A DNA stretch of 64,000 nt, from the NCBI GenBank assembly GCA_028826165.1, contig JAPDFW010000059.1, positions 1,377,001 through 1,441,000 on the forward strand, in the 5' to 3' direction. Shown in pieces: positions 1 through 10,831 of this stretch. Both the position numbers and the translations under genes were made by a program. Below the pieces are notes generated by a model, which saw nothing but the letters and a program-made list of their open reading frames with translations, had not been told where the DNA came from and did no database searches. Numbering within the stretch: the first letter of the stretch is position 1; every line of letters starts with the position of its first letter. The DNA comes from Anaeramoeba ignava. Its lineage: Eukaryota > Metamonada > Anaeramoebidae.

Positions 1-485
1 TTTAATTTAATTTAATTTAATTTAATTTAATTTAATTTTAATTTAATTTTAATTTAATTTAATTTAATTTAATTTAAAATGAAATTTAATTTCCATTTAA
101 TTTAATTTTTTAATTTAAAATTTCTAATTTAATTTAATTTAATTTAATTTAATTTTAATTTAATTTAATTTAATTTAATTTAATTTAATTTTAATTTAAT
201 TTAATTTAATTTAATTTAATTTTAATTTAATTTAATTTAATTTAATTTAATTTAATTTAATTTTAATTTAATTTAATTTAATTTTAATTTAATTTATTTA
301 ATTTAAAATTAATTTAATTTAATTTAATTCAATTTAAAATTAATTTAATTTAATTTAATTCAATTTAAAATTAATTTAATTTAATTTAATTCAATTTAAA
401 ATTAATTTAATTTAATTTAATTTAATTTAATTTAATTTAATTTAATTTAATTTAATTTAATTTAATTTAATTTTTTAATTCAGTT
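1..485. repeat. (TTTAA)n simple repeat, probable VPS8 intron
   Basis: Almost uninterrupted TTTAA pentamers with occasional TTTTAA variants, and three near-identical 46-bp higher-order units at about 300-440. It follows the fifth VPS8 exon on the minus strand, so it is most simply an intron. No coding potential is seen. Confidence 0.8.
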
Positions 486-2653
486 TTTTAATTTTAAATT
501 TGAATATGATTTGGTTTCACCTTGTGGTGGTTTCCATGCAAAATAAGGAAATGTTGTTGTTTTCTTTTTTGGATCTGGTGGTTGATTAAAATAAAAAAGT
601 ATTGCTATTGTTGGATTTAATTGAATAATAAAAACCTAAGTAAAAAATTTAATTCAAACAATTTTGTTTTCAATTTTGATAAGAAAAATTAATTCTAAAT
701 TAAAAAAAATTAAATTTCACTTTTTTTGTTGAAATAATTGCAATAAAAGGAGGAGCATCTATATTAGAATTTAAATCATTTTTGAGTAAAGGTTTTGCAG
801 CTAAAATATGAGAATTAACAATTCCTTCAATAATATGTGGTTGTTTAGAAACTTTCCACATTAAAAGTTTTGAGAAAGTTAAAATATTGATATTTCCCTA
901 ATTGAATTTTAATTTTTAATTTTTAAATTGATTTTTGAATTTATTTTTAATTGAATTTTAATTTTTAATTTTTAAATTGATTTTTAAATTGATTTTTGAA
1001 TTTTAAATTGATTTTTAAATTGATTTTTAAATTGATTTTTAAATTGATTTTTTAATTTAATTTTTAAATTGATTTTTAAATTGATTTTTAAATTGATTTT
1101 TAAATTGATTTTTAAATTGATTTTTAAATTGATTTTTTAATTTTTAAATTGATTTTTAAATTAATTTTTGAATTGATTTTTAAATTGATTTTTAAATTAA
1201 TTTTTAAATTGATTTTTAAATTAATTTGATTTTTAAATTGATTTTTAAATTGATTTTTAATTTTTAAATTGATTTTTAATTTGATTTTTAATTTTTAAAT
1301 TGAATTTTAATTTTTAAATTGATTTTTAAATTGATTTTTGATTTTTAAATTGATTTTTAAATTGAATTTTGATTTTTAAATCGATTTTTGAATTAATTTT
1401 AAATTGATTTTTAATTTTTAAATTGATTTTTACAATCTCATCAATACAAAAAGTTTTTCCTTTTTCAGATAGAAATTTAACATCAACAACTGGATTTTTA
1501 AAAGCATTTACTTTTTTCATTTCTTTTTTTGTTTTCCAATTCCAAAGAATAACACTTCCACTATGATATCCAGCAATTAACCATTCTTGACAATCAGGTA
1601 AAGAAGAAAAATCCAAACAAGTTACAGAACCAAGAATAGCTAAAAAAAAAAAAAAGATAATTTTATTTGAAGAAGAAAAAGAGAAAAAATTTTAATTTGA
1701 ATATTTTTTAATTTTAAATTTTTAATTTTACTTGTAGCTGGTTTGATTGAATAAAGAAATTTTTGAGAATGATTAAATATTGCAATAATTCCTTGTTCAG
1801 AACCAATCGCCATAACATTTTTTTGAGTCTAAAATTAAAATTCATTTATAAAATTCATTTATAAAATTCATTTATAAAATTAAAATTGAAATTAAAATTG
1901 AAATTAAAATTCATTTATAAAATTCATTTCAAAATTAAAATTAAAATTGAAATTAATATTGAAATTAATATTATAATTAAAATTATAATTAAAATTCATT
2001 TATAAAATTCATTTTGAAATCAATATTAAAATTCATTTTGAAATTGAAATTAAAATTCATTTATAAAATTCATTTATAAAATTCATTTATAAAATTCTAT
2101 TTACAACAAGACAAGTTGGTTCTCCAATCCCTAATTTTTGTAATTTTTCAGCTAATTCAACTTGTTTAAGCATTCCTAATCTTTGTATTTTTGGAGCTTG
2201 AGATTTAAAAATTTGAGGAAGTCTTTGTTCTTTTTCTAAATCTTTTTGATTTTTTTGATTTGATTGATTTGATTGATTTTGAATATTTTGAATATTTTGA
2301 ATATTTTCAATATCATCATCAACATCATCATCTCCATCAATAATTGACTTCATTGCATCTTCTCCAATTTGCTTAATCATATCTTCAACAACACCTTCAT
2401 CTTGGTCACTTTTTATAGATTCTGTTTCACTGTCTAAAAGAACATTTAACTTCGTTTCTTCGTTTTCTTTTTTATCTTTTTTTTTTTCGGTTTTTTTTTT
2501 ATCTTTTTTTTTTGGTTTTAAATTTGTTTCTGAATCTGAATTGGAATCTAAATCTGAATCTAATAACATGCTTAATGTAGTATTTGTAGGAATATTTGCT
2601 GTTTCTATTGGGTCTTCATTATCAGAAGAAGTATCAAGAAGTGGATTTGACAT
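1..2653 (-). CDS. VPS8: VPS8, CORVET complex subunit (5' part; continues past the window start)
   Basis: N-terminal part of a vacuolar sorting protein 8 homolog, the Rab5-effector subunit of the CORVET tether that acts on early endosomes. Exons read on the minus strand: 2653-2105, 1828-1732, 1639-1434, 897-721 and 635 to about 490-535; the rest lies beyond base 1. Phases agree at every junction. The first ~170 residues are an acidic, Lys/Asn-rich low-complexity segment. A WD40-type beta-propeller then begins at GEPTCLV, followed by VMAIGSEQGIIAIF and later by AGYHSGSVILWNW, matching the opening blades of VPS8 (AIGTSHG-type blade, then a GxxxGxIxxW blade). PYFAW in the fifth exon fits the VPS8 segment after the propeller. 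Introns are A/T simple repeats. The 5' splice sites are loose (GTAAAT, GTAAAA, GTGAAA). The last exon end is uncertain. Other propeller proteins are possible but match less well. Confidence 0.82.
898..1433 (-). repeat. AAATTGATTTTT repeat filling VPS8 intron 3
   Basis: About 540 bp of degenerate AAATTGATTTTT units between VPS8 exons 3 and 4, bounded by GTAAAA and TAG on the minus strand. No gene is seen. Confidence 0.75.
1829..2104 (-). repeat. VPS8 intron 1, AAATTCATTTATAA repeat
   Basis: 276-bp phase-0 intron (GTAAAT..TAG on the minus strand) made of AAATTCATTTATAA and AAATTAAAATTG units. Similar units fill introns of other genes in this window, for example at 20005-20697 and 32822-33199. 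Confidence 0.75.
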
Positions 2654-2690
2654 TTTTTTTAAAAAAAAAATAATTAAAAAATTAAAAAGG

Positions 2691-2710
2691 AAAAAAATGA
2701 AAAAAAAAAA
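2691..2710 (-). promoter_or_regulatory. T-rich CAT motif upstream of VPS8
   Basis: In gene sense this reads T(n)CAT(n), about 40 bases before the VPS8 ATG. The same motif lies upstream of every complete gene in the window (see findings). Its role is inferred only. Confidence 0.35.
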
Positions 2711-2740
2711 GCAAAAAAAAAAAAATTTTTAATTTAATAT

Positions 2741-2758
2741 TTTTTTTTCATTTTTTTC
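2741..2758 (+). promoter_or_regulatory. T-rich CAT motif upstream of the secreted orphan
   Basis: T8-CA-T7-C, 27 bases before the ATG at 2785. It shares a 131-bp divergent spacer with VPS8. Confidence 0.35.
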
Positions 2759-2784
2759 TCTTCAAAACATTTATTAAATAAATA

Positions 2785-3573
2785 ATGAAACTTGTTTTTT
2801 TCTTTTCATTTCTTTTTATTTTAACTTTTTTCAAAATTAACTCACTCAATCAATGTTCTCTTGGTGAATTTACAGGAAAAGCAAAAAACATATTATTTGA
2901 TGATTTAGTGAATTCACCAGAAATATTACAAGGGCAATTTGTATCATTTAAAGCATCAACAGGAGGAAAAGGAAGTTCAACTTGGTTACAATTAAAAAAA
3001 CCAAATAGTGAATTATTTGGAAGAAATTTCCAAGGAATCAATTACACATTTGCAGTTGGAAATGTTGTAATCACATCGCAAGATAAAGCTTTCTCATTCC
3101 CAACAGATATAAGATCTGATGTTGATGTTTATTTAGAAGGAACAGTTTCAAATATTTCAATTATTCTTCCTCAATTATCACCTTTAACACTAATTCAAGT
3201 TGAAGTTTCCGCAATTAATTTCACAAGTGAATCGCAGAGCTTGTGTCAATCTTGGTCAAACCAACCTATTACTCAAGACTTGCATAAAGGTGATATCCAC
3301 GGCGATAATGTTGGTGGTGGTCTTGTTTGTTTAGATCCTGGTAAAACTGAACCACTTCATACTACTTATCATTCAACGGAAGTTATCACAGGTATTTCGG
3401 GTGATGTTTGGTTAGGTCTAGAAAGAGGTGTTGGTACTTATCAATATATTCATATCACTTCTTTTTTTTCTGCTCTCGTTCCTCCAGCAACTCCTCATTA
3501 TGTTATCAATAATTCAACTCAACAAAGTTGTTATATTTTTGTTCATTCAATAGTGGATTCAACTTTTGATTAA
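2785..3573 (+). CDS. Secreted orphan protein with signal peptide
   Basis: Single-exon gene of 262 residues that I cannot assign to a family. Residues 1-20 form a clear signal peptide (MKLVFFFSFLFILTFF, then KINS), so the product should enter the secretory pathway. No second membrane span or GPI-like tail is seen; the C-terminus is hydrophilic (DSTFD). The mature part is rich in Ser, Thr and beta-branched residues, has four Cys spread along the chain, and has several N-glycosylation sequons (NYT, NIS, NFT, NNS). The composition suggests an all-beta extracellular domain. It is divergently transcribed from VPS8. Codon use is AT-rich like its neighbours. The frame is intact and has a proper ATG, so it looks like a real gene. 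Function unknown. Confidence 0.75.
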   Translation: MKLVFFFSFLFILTFFKINSLNQCSLGEFTGKAKNILFDDLVNSPEILQGQFVSFKASTGGKGSSTWLQLKKPNSELFGRNFQGINYTFAVGNVVITSQDKAFSFPTDIRSDVDVYLEGTVSNISIILPQLSPLTLIQVEVSAINFTSESQSLCQSWSNQPITQDLHKGDIHGDNVGGGLVCLDPGKTEPLHTTYHSTEVITGISGDVWLGLERGVGTYQYIHITSFFSALVPPATPHYVINNSTQQSCYIFVHSIVDSTFD

Positions 3574-3593
3574 AAAATTAAAAAATTAAAAAA

Positions 3594-3609
3594 TTCCACT
3601 TTTTTTTTT
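3594..3609 (+). terminator. TTCCAC-T(n) element after the secreted orphan
   Basis: TTCCAC followed by a T run, 21 bases after the stop at 3573. A second copy sits at 3638-3653. Similar elements follow the stops of the RNF213-like, FPGS and TRAPPC8 genes. A role in 3'-end formation is inferred. Confidence 0.3.
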
Positions 3610-3637
3610 GAACTAGCAAAAAAAAATAAAAGCAAAA

Positions 3638-3653
3638 TTCCACTTTTTTTTTT
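3638..3653 (+). terminator. Second TTCCAC-T(n) element
   Basis: Repeat of the element at 3594, within the 208-bp spacer between two convergent genes. Nothing else is recognised in that spacer. Confidence 0.28.
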
Positions 3654-3781
3654 CTTTTCATTTTTCTTTTATTTCTTTTCTTGAATTTTAAAAAAAAAAA
3701 AAAAGAGATGTTTTTGTTCTTGTTTAGTTTTTTTTTTTTATATTCTGTTCTTATTTCTTTGTTTTGTTTTTTATGTTCTTT

Positions 3782-5364
3782 TTAAAACATTGCAGCATAA
3801 AGAATGCAATTAGCAAGAATTTTTCCACCATCAGTTGAATTAACCCAATAATGAGAATATTCCAGATCTGAAGGAGGATAAAAATTGATAACAACAACAT
3901 TTCCCCAATCTGGTTGAACTCTTTTTTCTGCAATCATTGGAGCATCATTATTATATCTAGCGATTAAATTACCAGATTCATGATTAATATTAACATAATA
4001 AGATCCTTCACCGTTATCAAAAGATTTAATATCTTGAAGAATAAAGTGTTTTTTATCTGATTTTTCAAGATCAAGAGTGACACGATTCCACATTGAAAAA
4101 ATTCCTTTTGAAAATGGAAGAAATTGATTTTCTGGTTTTTCCAATTCTCCCATAAGTTTTCCATCATAAATTGAATCTGTTGCAAGAAGCCAAACAGCTG
4201 AAAAAACAAGTCCTCTTCCTGTTTTAACATATTCTGCAAGAACATCTCCCATTTCTTTTTCTTTATATCTACTAAATCCTGAATAAAAGAATATGACATC
4301 ATAATCTAATAATGAATCTAAATCTGGAACTATTTCCATTGCATGAAAAACATCTATTTTGACTTTTTGTGCTCTTATTAAAGATAAAACATTTTGAATA
4401 CGAGTTTCTTTATGATGTGCACAAAGAAGAAGAGCAGAAACCTATCATAAGATAATAAATTTTCATATTAAATTTTCATATTAAATTTTCATATTAAATT
4501 TTCATATTAAATTTTCAATAAACAAACATCTTCCTTTTTTTTGGGTCTCACAAAAGGTGGGAATCTTCTTCGATTTGGAGTAGGATTCTTGCTTCTAATT
4601 GAAATTAAATTTTTCATTACTTTACTTTCCAAAAGTTTTGTTTTCTTCAACTCTTTCAATTCATTCGAATCAAAACAATTAAAACGAATCAAAGGAATTA
4701 ATTCAATTAAAGCTTCTTTAAGATTAGATTTATTAGGCTTGACCTTATTCAACTTGCAAACCCATTTCCCCCAATTATAAACAGATTGAAACAAAATAAA
4801 TTCTTTTGTTCGAAATGAATCCAAAGAAAGAATTTCTTTGATTGTATCTTGCATTCTTCCTTCTAAAATATTTGGATAATCTTGAAAAAGAGTTCGATGT
4901 GTTTGAATAAAACGAAGAATTATTTCCTTTGTTTCTTGATCCCCAAAAAAAATATTTGGATCTTCTAAATATTGAAAGCAATTCAAAGGCGTTAGCATTC
5001 CATACAAAAATTCCAAACAATCCTTTTTAAATTCTGATAAAAGATATTTATCCGAAACTTGAATCAATTGAAAAACTGTATTTGCGTTAATATTTTTCTC
5101 CCGAAAATAAACATAAAACATAATTGTTTCAAATATTTTGTAATCAATATCGGGAATATTCACAACTGCTACTGCTTTATTTGCTACTTCCTTCCATCCA
5201 AGTCCATAAAACATTTTCTTCCAAAAATCACTTGCTAATGATAATATTAATTTGTGTGCATAAAAAATTTTTTCTGTTTTTCCAACAATAAATTTAACAT
5301 CTGCGAATTTTCTTTGATTAAAAAGTTTTTTTAATGATTGAGTTAAATTGAGAGGATCACTCAT
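3782..5364 (-). CDS. BTB/BACK protein fused to a class I glutamine-amidotransferase-like domain
   Basis: Exons 5364-4528 and 4441-3782 with an 86-bp phase-0 intron; 498 residues. Residues ~10-120 are a BTB/POZ domain (FADVKFIVG, then FYAHKLILSLASDFW, then the IFETIMFYVY helix), which in this family mediates dimerisation and often Cullin-3 binding. Residues ~120-240 are helical and BACK-like. From residue 280 the second exon opens with SALLLCAHH and continues with LLDYDVIFFYSGFS, LAEYVKTGRGLVFSA and WGNVVVINFYPPSD. This is the alternating beta/alpha pattern of a GATase-like/ThuA-like Rossmann domain. No convincing catalytic Cys-His-Glu triad is visible, so the domain may bind a ligand rather than catalyse. 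The exon boundary coincides with the domain boundary. Domain naming of the C-terminus is by pattern only; the BTB call is firm. Confidence 0.75.
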
Positions 5365-5383
5365 TTAAAAACAAAAAATTGAG

Positions 5384-5404
5384 AAAAAAAATGAAAAAAA
5401 AAAA
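5384..5404 (-). promoter_or_regulatory. T-rich CAT motif upstream of the BTB/GATase-like gene
   Basis: In gene sense T(n)CAT(n)CTC, about 20-40 bases before the ATG at 5364. It lies in the 107-bp gap behind MPP10. Confidence 0.33.
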
Positions 5405-5471
5405 TTGAGAAAAAAAAAATTTATTTTTATTTCTATTAAAAGTTTTTGAAAAGAAAATGAAAGAAGAAAAT

Positions 5472-8273
5472 TTATAATTTATAAAATGTTGTTTTTTTTG
5501 GTTGATTTGAATTATTTTGGAAATTTGGTCCAATTGATTTGAAATTTAATTTTTTTGGATTTTGTTTAATTTTCTTTTCATCTTCTAAACGAGAAAAAAA
5601 AGCTTGACTTGAAAATTTTAATTGTGGATTTTTTTGATTAAAAGAGAATTTAACTTTTGAAGGAAGATTTCCTTGTTTGACATTTTCTTCAAGAATTTGT
5701 TGAGCGTGTTTTTTATCCTGAATTTTAATTCCTGAAAAATTACTTAATTGGAATTGTTTTTGTTTGTTTTGTTTATGTTTAATTCTTTTTATTTCTCGAT
5801 GTTTTGATTTTTTTTCTTTTCTTGTTAATTCTTTTTCATCTTTAAATTCTTTCTGATTTTTGTTTTCGTAAATTTCTTGTGGTGCAAGTAAATTGGAATC
5901 ACTTATATTTGTTGGTATTTTTTCTTCAATTCTTATAGAAGGCATATCTTTTCTAATTTCAAGATCATCTTTAATAAATTTTTGTTTGTATCGGAAATTT
6001 GTAAATGAATCTAAACGTAAAGTTAATTGGTCATATAATTTTGTTAATTCTTCATGTTTTTTTTCAAGTTTTGATTTTTCTTTTTGGTCTAAAACTTTTT
6101 CTTGGAACTAAATTAAATTAAATCAAATAAATATATTTAGAATTAAATATTCTTTTTAGAATTAAATTTATTTTGGAATTAAATTAAATTAAATATTTTG
6201 GAATTAAATATTCTTTTTGGAATTAAATATTTTTTGGAATTAAATTTTTACTTCTTTTTCATATATTTCTGCAAGACCTTCTTTACTTTTCTCTTGATTA
6301 ACTTCAGGAAGTTTCATTTGATATTCTTGTTGAGGTTCTGATTTTCTTTGAACATCATCAAAAGAACCTTCTCTAATTCTTTTTTTAATAATATTTTCAA
6401 GTTCTTGAGTTTTTTCTTGTGTAATAACTGGATCAGGCTTAATTAATAAATAAATAAAATAATTAAATTTAAATTAAAATTAAAATTAAAATTAAAATTA
6501 AAATTAAAATTGAAATTAATATTAATATTAATATTAATATTAAATACAGGAGTTGCAAATTCAAAATCAAGCATTGTTTCTAAAAGACTATTTTTGGGTC
6601 TTTTTGATGATGTAACTTCTCCTGTTAATACCCATTCTTTCTCTAAAAGTGCTTGTTTTTCTAATTCTTCAATTTGTTGTTTTATTAACTTGAGTTTTTT
6701 TTCATGTTTTGATTCAATTTTTTCTCCATTGTTTTTTTGTTTATTTTCATTGATTTCATTTGATTCAGTGATTATTTTTTCAAGATTTTCTTTTTCTTGT
6801 TCTTTTTCTTTAATTTCTTTAAAAATTTTTTGATTTTTTAATTTTGTTTTAGAAGAAAATAAATTTAATAAATCTCCAACAACAGGATCTTCATTATCAT
6901 CTTCATCTTCATCTTCATCTTCATCTTCATCTTCATCATCTTTTGATAATTTTTGTTGTTTAATTTGAGATTCATTTTTTGATTGATTTTTTTTTGTTGG
7001 AGGATCAAAAAAATCATTATAAAAAATATCATCTTCACTTTCAGAATCCTCATTTTCTTCATTTGAATCTAAATTATTTCCATAAAGATAATCTTGAAGT
7101 TGTTCTTCTTCTAAAATTGCATCTTCTTGCTCTTCTGATGGGTTATTATTTTGGAGAAAACCATCATTTTCAATAAATTCATTAAAATCATCTGAGTTTA
7201 AAAAATCATTTTCAGAAAATTGTTGAGAATCATTTTGATTTTCATTTAAATCATTTTTTTTTAATTGATCTTTTTTCAATTCATTTTCATTTAATTCATC
7301 TTTATTTAAATCATTTTCATTTAATTCATCTTCATTTAATTCATCTTCATTTAATTCATTTTCATTTAAATCATCTTCTGATTTATATTCATCTTCATTT
7401 AAATCATCTTCTGATTTATATTCATCTTCATTTAATTCATTTTCTGATTTATATTCATTTTCATTTAATTCATTTTCTGATTTATATTCATTTTCATTTA
7501 ATTCATTTTCATTTAATTCATCTTCTGATTTATATTCATCTTCATTTAAATCATTTTCATTTAATTGATCTTCATTTAAATCATTTTCTGATTTATATTC
7601 ATCTTCATTTAATTCATCTTCATTTAATTTATCTTCATTTAAATCATCTTCATTTAAATCATCTTCATTTAAATCATTTTCATTTAAATCATTTTCATTT
7701 AATTCATCTTCATTTAAATCATCTTCTGATTTATATTCATTTTCATTTAATTGATCTTCATTTAAATCATTTTCATTTAATTGATCTTCATTTAAATCAT
7801 CTTCATTTAAATCATCTTCATTTAAATCATCTTCATTTAAATCATTTTCATTTAATTCATCTTCATTTAATTCATCTTCTGATTCTTCAATTTCTTCAGT
7901 TTCTTCATTTTTTTTTCTTTTAGATCCTTTTTTCTTTTCTTGTGAAAATTTTTCAATTTTTTTCTCTATAAAATTTAAAAGAGGTTTATTTTGCATTTGA
8001 ATTTCTTCCCAAATTTGTTGAGGTTCAAATCCATCAACAAATAATTGTTTCAAATTTTGATTAATTGAAGGAAAAACTTTCTTTTCTATTTTTTTATTTT
8101 TTAATTTAATTTAGAAAAAAAAAATTTTTTTTAAATTTTATTTTATAAAAAAAAATAATTAAAAAACCTTCATCAAATAAAGTTTTAGTTGTAGAAATTA
8201 ATTCATTAATTGTTTCTTTTGAAGCACCAATTAAAAGATCAGGATTTTGATAAATTTTATCAATTGAATTCAT
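5472..8273 (-). CDS. MPP10: U3 small nucleolar ribonucleoprotein MPP10
   Basis: Subunit of the Mpp10-Imp3-Imp4 subcomplex of the SSU processome, acting in the nucleolus in 18S rRNA processing. Exons 8273-8168, 8085-6548, 6437-6252 and 6107-5472; all phases close, giving 821 residues. The start is the ATG at 8273 (MNSIDKIYQN), not a codon inside exon 2. Diagnostic stretches are VDGFEPQQIWEEIQ near residue 50, WVLTGEVTSSKRPKNSLLE before intron 2, DPVITQEKTQELENIIKKRI in exon 3, and LTLRLDSFTNFRY plus SDSNLLAPQEIY in exon 4, all well-known MPP10 blocks. Residues ~105-311 are a remarkable acidic minisatellite of LNEDD/LNENE units, and an (ED)n run follows near residue 390. The acidic nature is normal for MPP10, but the regular pentapeptide repeat is not. 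The 3' end has the Lys-rich basic tail typical of the family. Confidence 0.93.
7257..7876 (-). repeat. Coding 15-bp minisatellite in MPP10
   Basis: About forty 15-bp units of the type TTTAATTCATCTTCA (plus strand), encoding L-N-E-[DN]-[DE] with interspersed EYKSE units. Every unit keeps the frame. Variation is mainly D/N alternation at one position. Confidence 0.9.
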
Positions 8274-8296
8274 TTTATTAATTGAAAAAAGAAAGG

Positions 8297-8333
8297 AAAA
8301 AAAAATGAAAAAAGAAAAAAAATGAAAAAAAAA
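8297..8333 (-). promoter_or_regulatory. T-rich CAT motifs upstream of MPP10
   Basis: Two T(n)CAT(n) blocks in gene sense, 25-60 bases before the ATG at 8273. Confidence 0.35.
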
Positions 8334-8339
8334 TTTTTG

Positions 8340-8965
8340 AAATTAAATTTTAAAAATTAAATTGAAATTGAAATAAAATATTAAATTGAATATTAAATTT
8401 TAAATTGAAATAAAATATTAAATTGAAATAAAATATTAAATATTAAATTGAAATAAAATATTAAATATTAAATTGAAATTGAAATTGAAATAAATATTAA
8501 ATTGAAATTAAATTGAAATTGAAATTGAAATAAAATATTAAATTGAATTGAAATTAAATACTGAATAGAAATGAAATTGAAATTGAAATAAAATATTAAA
8601 TTGAAATTGAAATTAAATATTAAATAGAAATAAAATATTAAATTGAAATTGAAATAAAATATTAAATAATAAATATGAAATAGGAATAAAATATTGAAAT
8701 AAAATATTAAATTGAAATTAAATATTAAATATTGAAATTGAAATAAATATTAAATATTAAATTGAAATTGAAATTAAATATTAAATTGAAATTAAATATT
8801 AAATTGAAATAAAATATTAAATTTAAATTAAATATTAAATATAAAATATTAAATTGAAATTGAAATTGAAATTGAAATTGAAATTGAAATTGAAATTGAA
8901 ATTAAATTGAAATAGAAATTGAAATTGAAATTGAAATCGAAATTAAATTGGAATCAAATTTTTTG
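8340..8965. repeat. Intergenic A/T repeat (AAATTGAAAT / AAATATT)
   Basis: About 600 bp of mixed AAATTGAAAT and TAAATATTAAAT units between the MPP10 start and the DGAT1 stop, both minus-strand genes. No frame or RNA gene is seen. Confidence 0.75.
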
Positions 8966-8978
8966 GGAAATGAAAAAA

Positions 8979-10727
8979 TCATAATTCAGATTTGGGGATT
9001 TGATTTGAATTTTGTGCTGTTATTTTAGCAAAATAACTCATTGAATAACCCAAATAAACAACTGCTTGACCTGCAGATAAACCGAACCACATTATAAGAT
9101 TACCAAAACGGGAGTTTCTAATTGAAGGTATACGAGTGACGTATATAACAGAAAACTGACCGAGCATTGAAGCAAACATATAAGGACGAATGAGTAAGAA
9201 AGACATCGAGATTATATATTCATGCCACAATGCAGAAACAAGAAAAACAAGAACAGTAGCACCTGCCTTTGGAACCTTCATATCCACCATCGAGTCTATG
9301 TATATATGGCGGAGAAACCATTCATAAACTAGACTGTTCCACTTGTTCCAAAACTGATCAAATGAGAGAGCATTCCACCAATCGTCATAGAATTTCCTAT
9401 CTGCAAACATGAAAATTTCCGCAATCAAATTAAGGAAGCAATGGAACACACCATAAAACATCGTTAGCCATGCAAACACTGTGGGAACTGCTAGCTTCAA
9501 AACTAACCGTCCAAAATTTTTTTCCCATGTTTCTTTAAAACCAGGAACCATAAAGTAATTTATATTTAAATAAGCAACAAATAAACTTCCAGACATTAAA
9601 AAAGAATATTTCAGTATTTTCATCCAGTCGCGTTTTTCTGTGCGCGGAAACTCCAGTTCGTAAACTAATGTTGGATATACTAAATACAATCCAAAATCTT
9701 TCAAATTAATATTACTTGGATATTTTTTTCCTTTTGTTTCTTCTTTTTTTTTCGTTTCTTGTTTCGTTCTTTATTTTTTCTGTTTGTGGATTTTTAGCTT
9801 TTTCTTTTTTGTTAATTTCTGCTTGTCTTTGTCTGTTACTAAAAAAGAATGAATGAGTTTTCATTAATAAAACTGCCATTTGCATTGTAATTGCTCCTCT
9901 TCCCACTATTTAAATTTTAATATTATAAATGAATTTTAATTTAATTTTAATTTTAATTTTGATTTTAATATTATAAATGAATTTTAATTTTAAATTTAAA
10001 TTTAATTTAATTTTAATTTTAATTTTAATTTTAATTTTAATTTTAATTTTAATTTTAATTTTAATTTTAATTTTAATTTTAATTTTAATTTTAATTTTAA
10101 TTTTAATTTTAATTTTAATTTTAATTTTAATTTTAAATTTAATTTATAAATGAATTTTAAATTGAATTTGTAAATTAACTGATTGAAAAATCAAATTTTA
10201 AAGCAAGATAAGTTGGGACAATAAAAAGAATAAACTGAGAAATTGAATAAAGAATGTAAGCAATTGTATTAGAAATATATTTTTTAACAATCAATATTTC
10301 AAGAAGAAGAATATTAGAACACCAACAAATCATAAGCTAAAAAAGAAGAAGAAAAAGAAAAAGAAAAAGAAAAAGAAAAAGAAAAAGAAAAATTTAGTAA
10401 AGTTTTTATGAAAAATTTTTTCTTTAATCTTTTAAAATTAAATTTAATTAAATTAATTACAAAAGAAATAACGAGAACAATATGTAAATTTCCAGTTAAA
10501 TATAAAAATAAACTCCAGTCAACAAAAGGTTCTCCTTTTTCAAAATTTGAAACGATTTTTTCAGCAAAAAGTAATATAACAATAACAATTGCTAAATTTT
10601 CAAGTCCAACTGAAAGTGTTTTTGGTCCTGGTTCATTTTCTATTAATGAATTTCTATTTTGTGGTGAATGTGTATGTCTTCTTGTTGTTTTTTGTTTTGA
10701 TTTATTATTTGTTGTTTTAGATTCCAT
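8979..10727 (-). CDS. DGAT1: Diacylglycerol O-acyltransferase 1-type MBOAT enzyme (one apparent frameshift)
   Basis: ER membrane enzyme that transfers a fatty acyl group from acyl-CoA to diacylglycerol (triacylglycerol synthesis); the DGAT1/ACAT branch of MBOAT. Exons 10727-10461, 10336-10180 and 9905-8979. Motifs in exon 3: YPTLVYELEFPRT, the acyl-CoA site motif FYDDWWN (9372-9392), WNSLVYEWFLRHIY, and the catalytic His in ALWHEY (HEY at 9216-9224). Exons 1 and 2 carry further hydrophobic spans. Within exon 3 the frame changes in an A9 run (plus 9744-9752). Upstream reads ...NETRNEK and downstream KEETKGKKYPSNINLKDF. Removing one A gives a continuous 449-residue protein. Either the assembly has one extra A or the allele is broken. 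DGAT1 is preferred to sterol acyltransferase because of the FYxDWWN context, but substrate specificity is not proven. Confidence 0.85.
9906..10179 (-). repeat. DGAT1 intron 2, (TTTTAA)n
   Basis: 274-bp phase-1 intron. Its core, about 10009-10131, is a near-perfect TTTTAA hexamer array. Confidence 0.8.
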
Positions 10728-10732
10728 TTTAA

Positions 10733-10762
10733 AAATAAAAATGAAAAGAAAAAAATGAAAAT
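10733..10762 (-). promoter_or_regulatory. T-rich CAT motifs upstream of DGAT1
   Basis: T(n)CAT(n) blocks in gene sense immediately before the ATG at 10727. Confidence 0.33.
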
Positions 10763-10801
10763 TAAAAAATAAAAATTAAATTGTTGTGAAAATTGTTTAT
10801 T

Positions 10802-10818
10802 AAAAAAAAAAAGTGGAA
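10802..10818 (-). terminator. TTCCAC-T(n) element after the RNF213-like gene
   Basis: In gene sense TTCCAC followed by T11, 14-30 bases beyond the stop at 10832. Same element as at 3594 and 59267. Confidence 0.3.
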
Positions 10819-10831
10819 TGAGTAAAAAAAA

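Noticed and set aside
1-485. Telomere- or centromere-like satellite from the TTTAA array at the window edge
   Set aside because: The array directly follows a VPS8 exon on the minus strand and resembles other introns here. It lacks the G-rich strand of a telomere, and the window edge is arbitrary.
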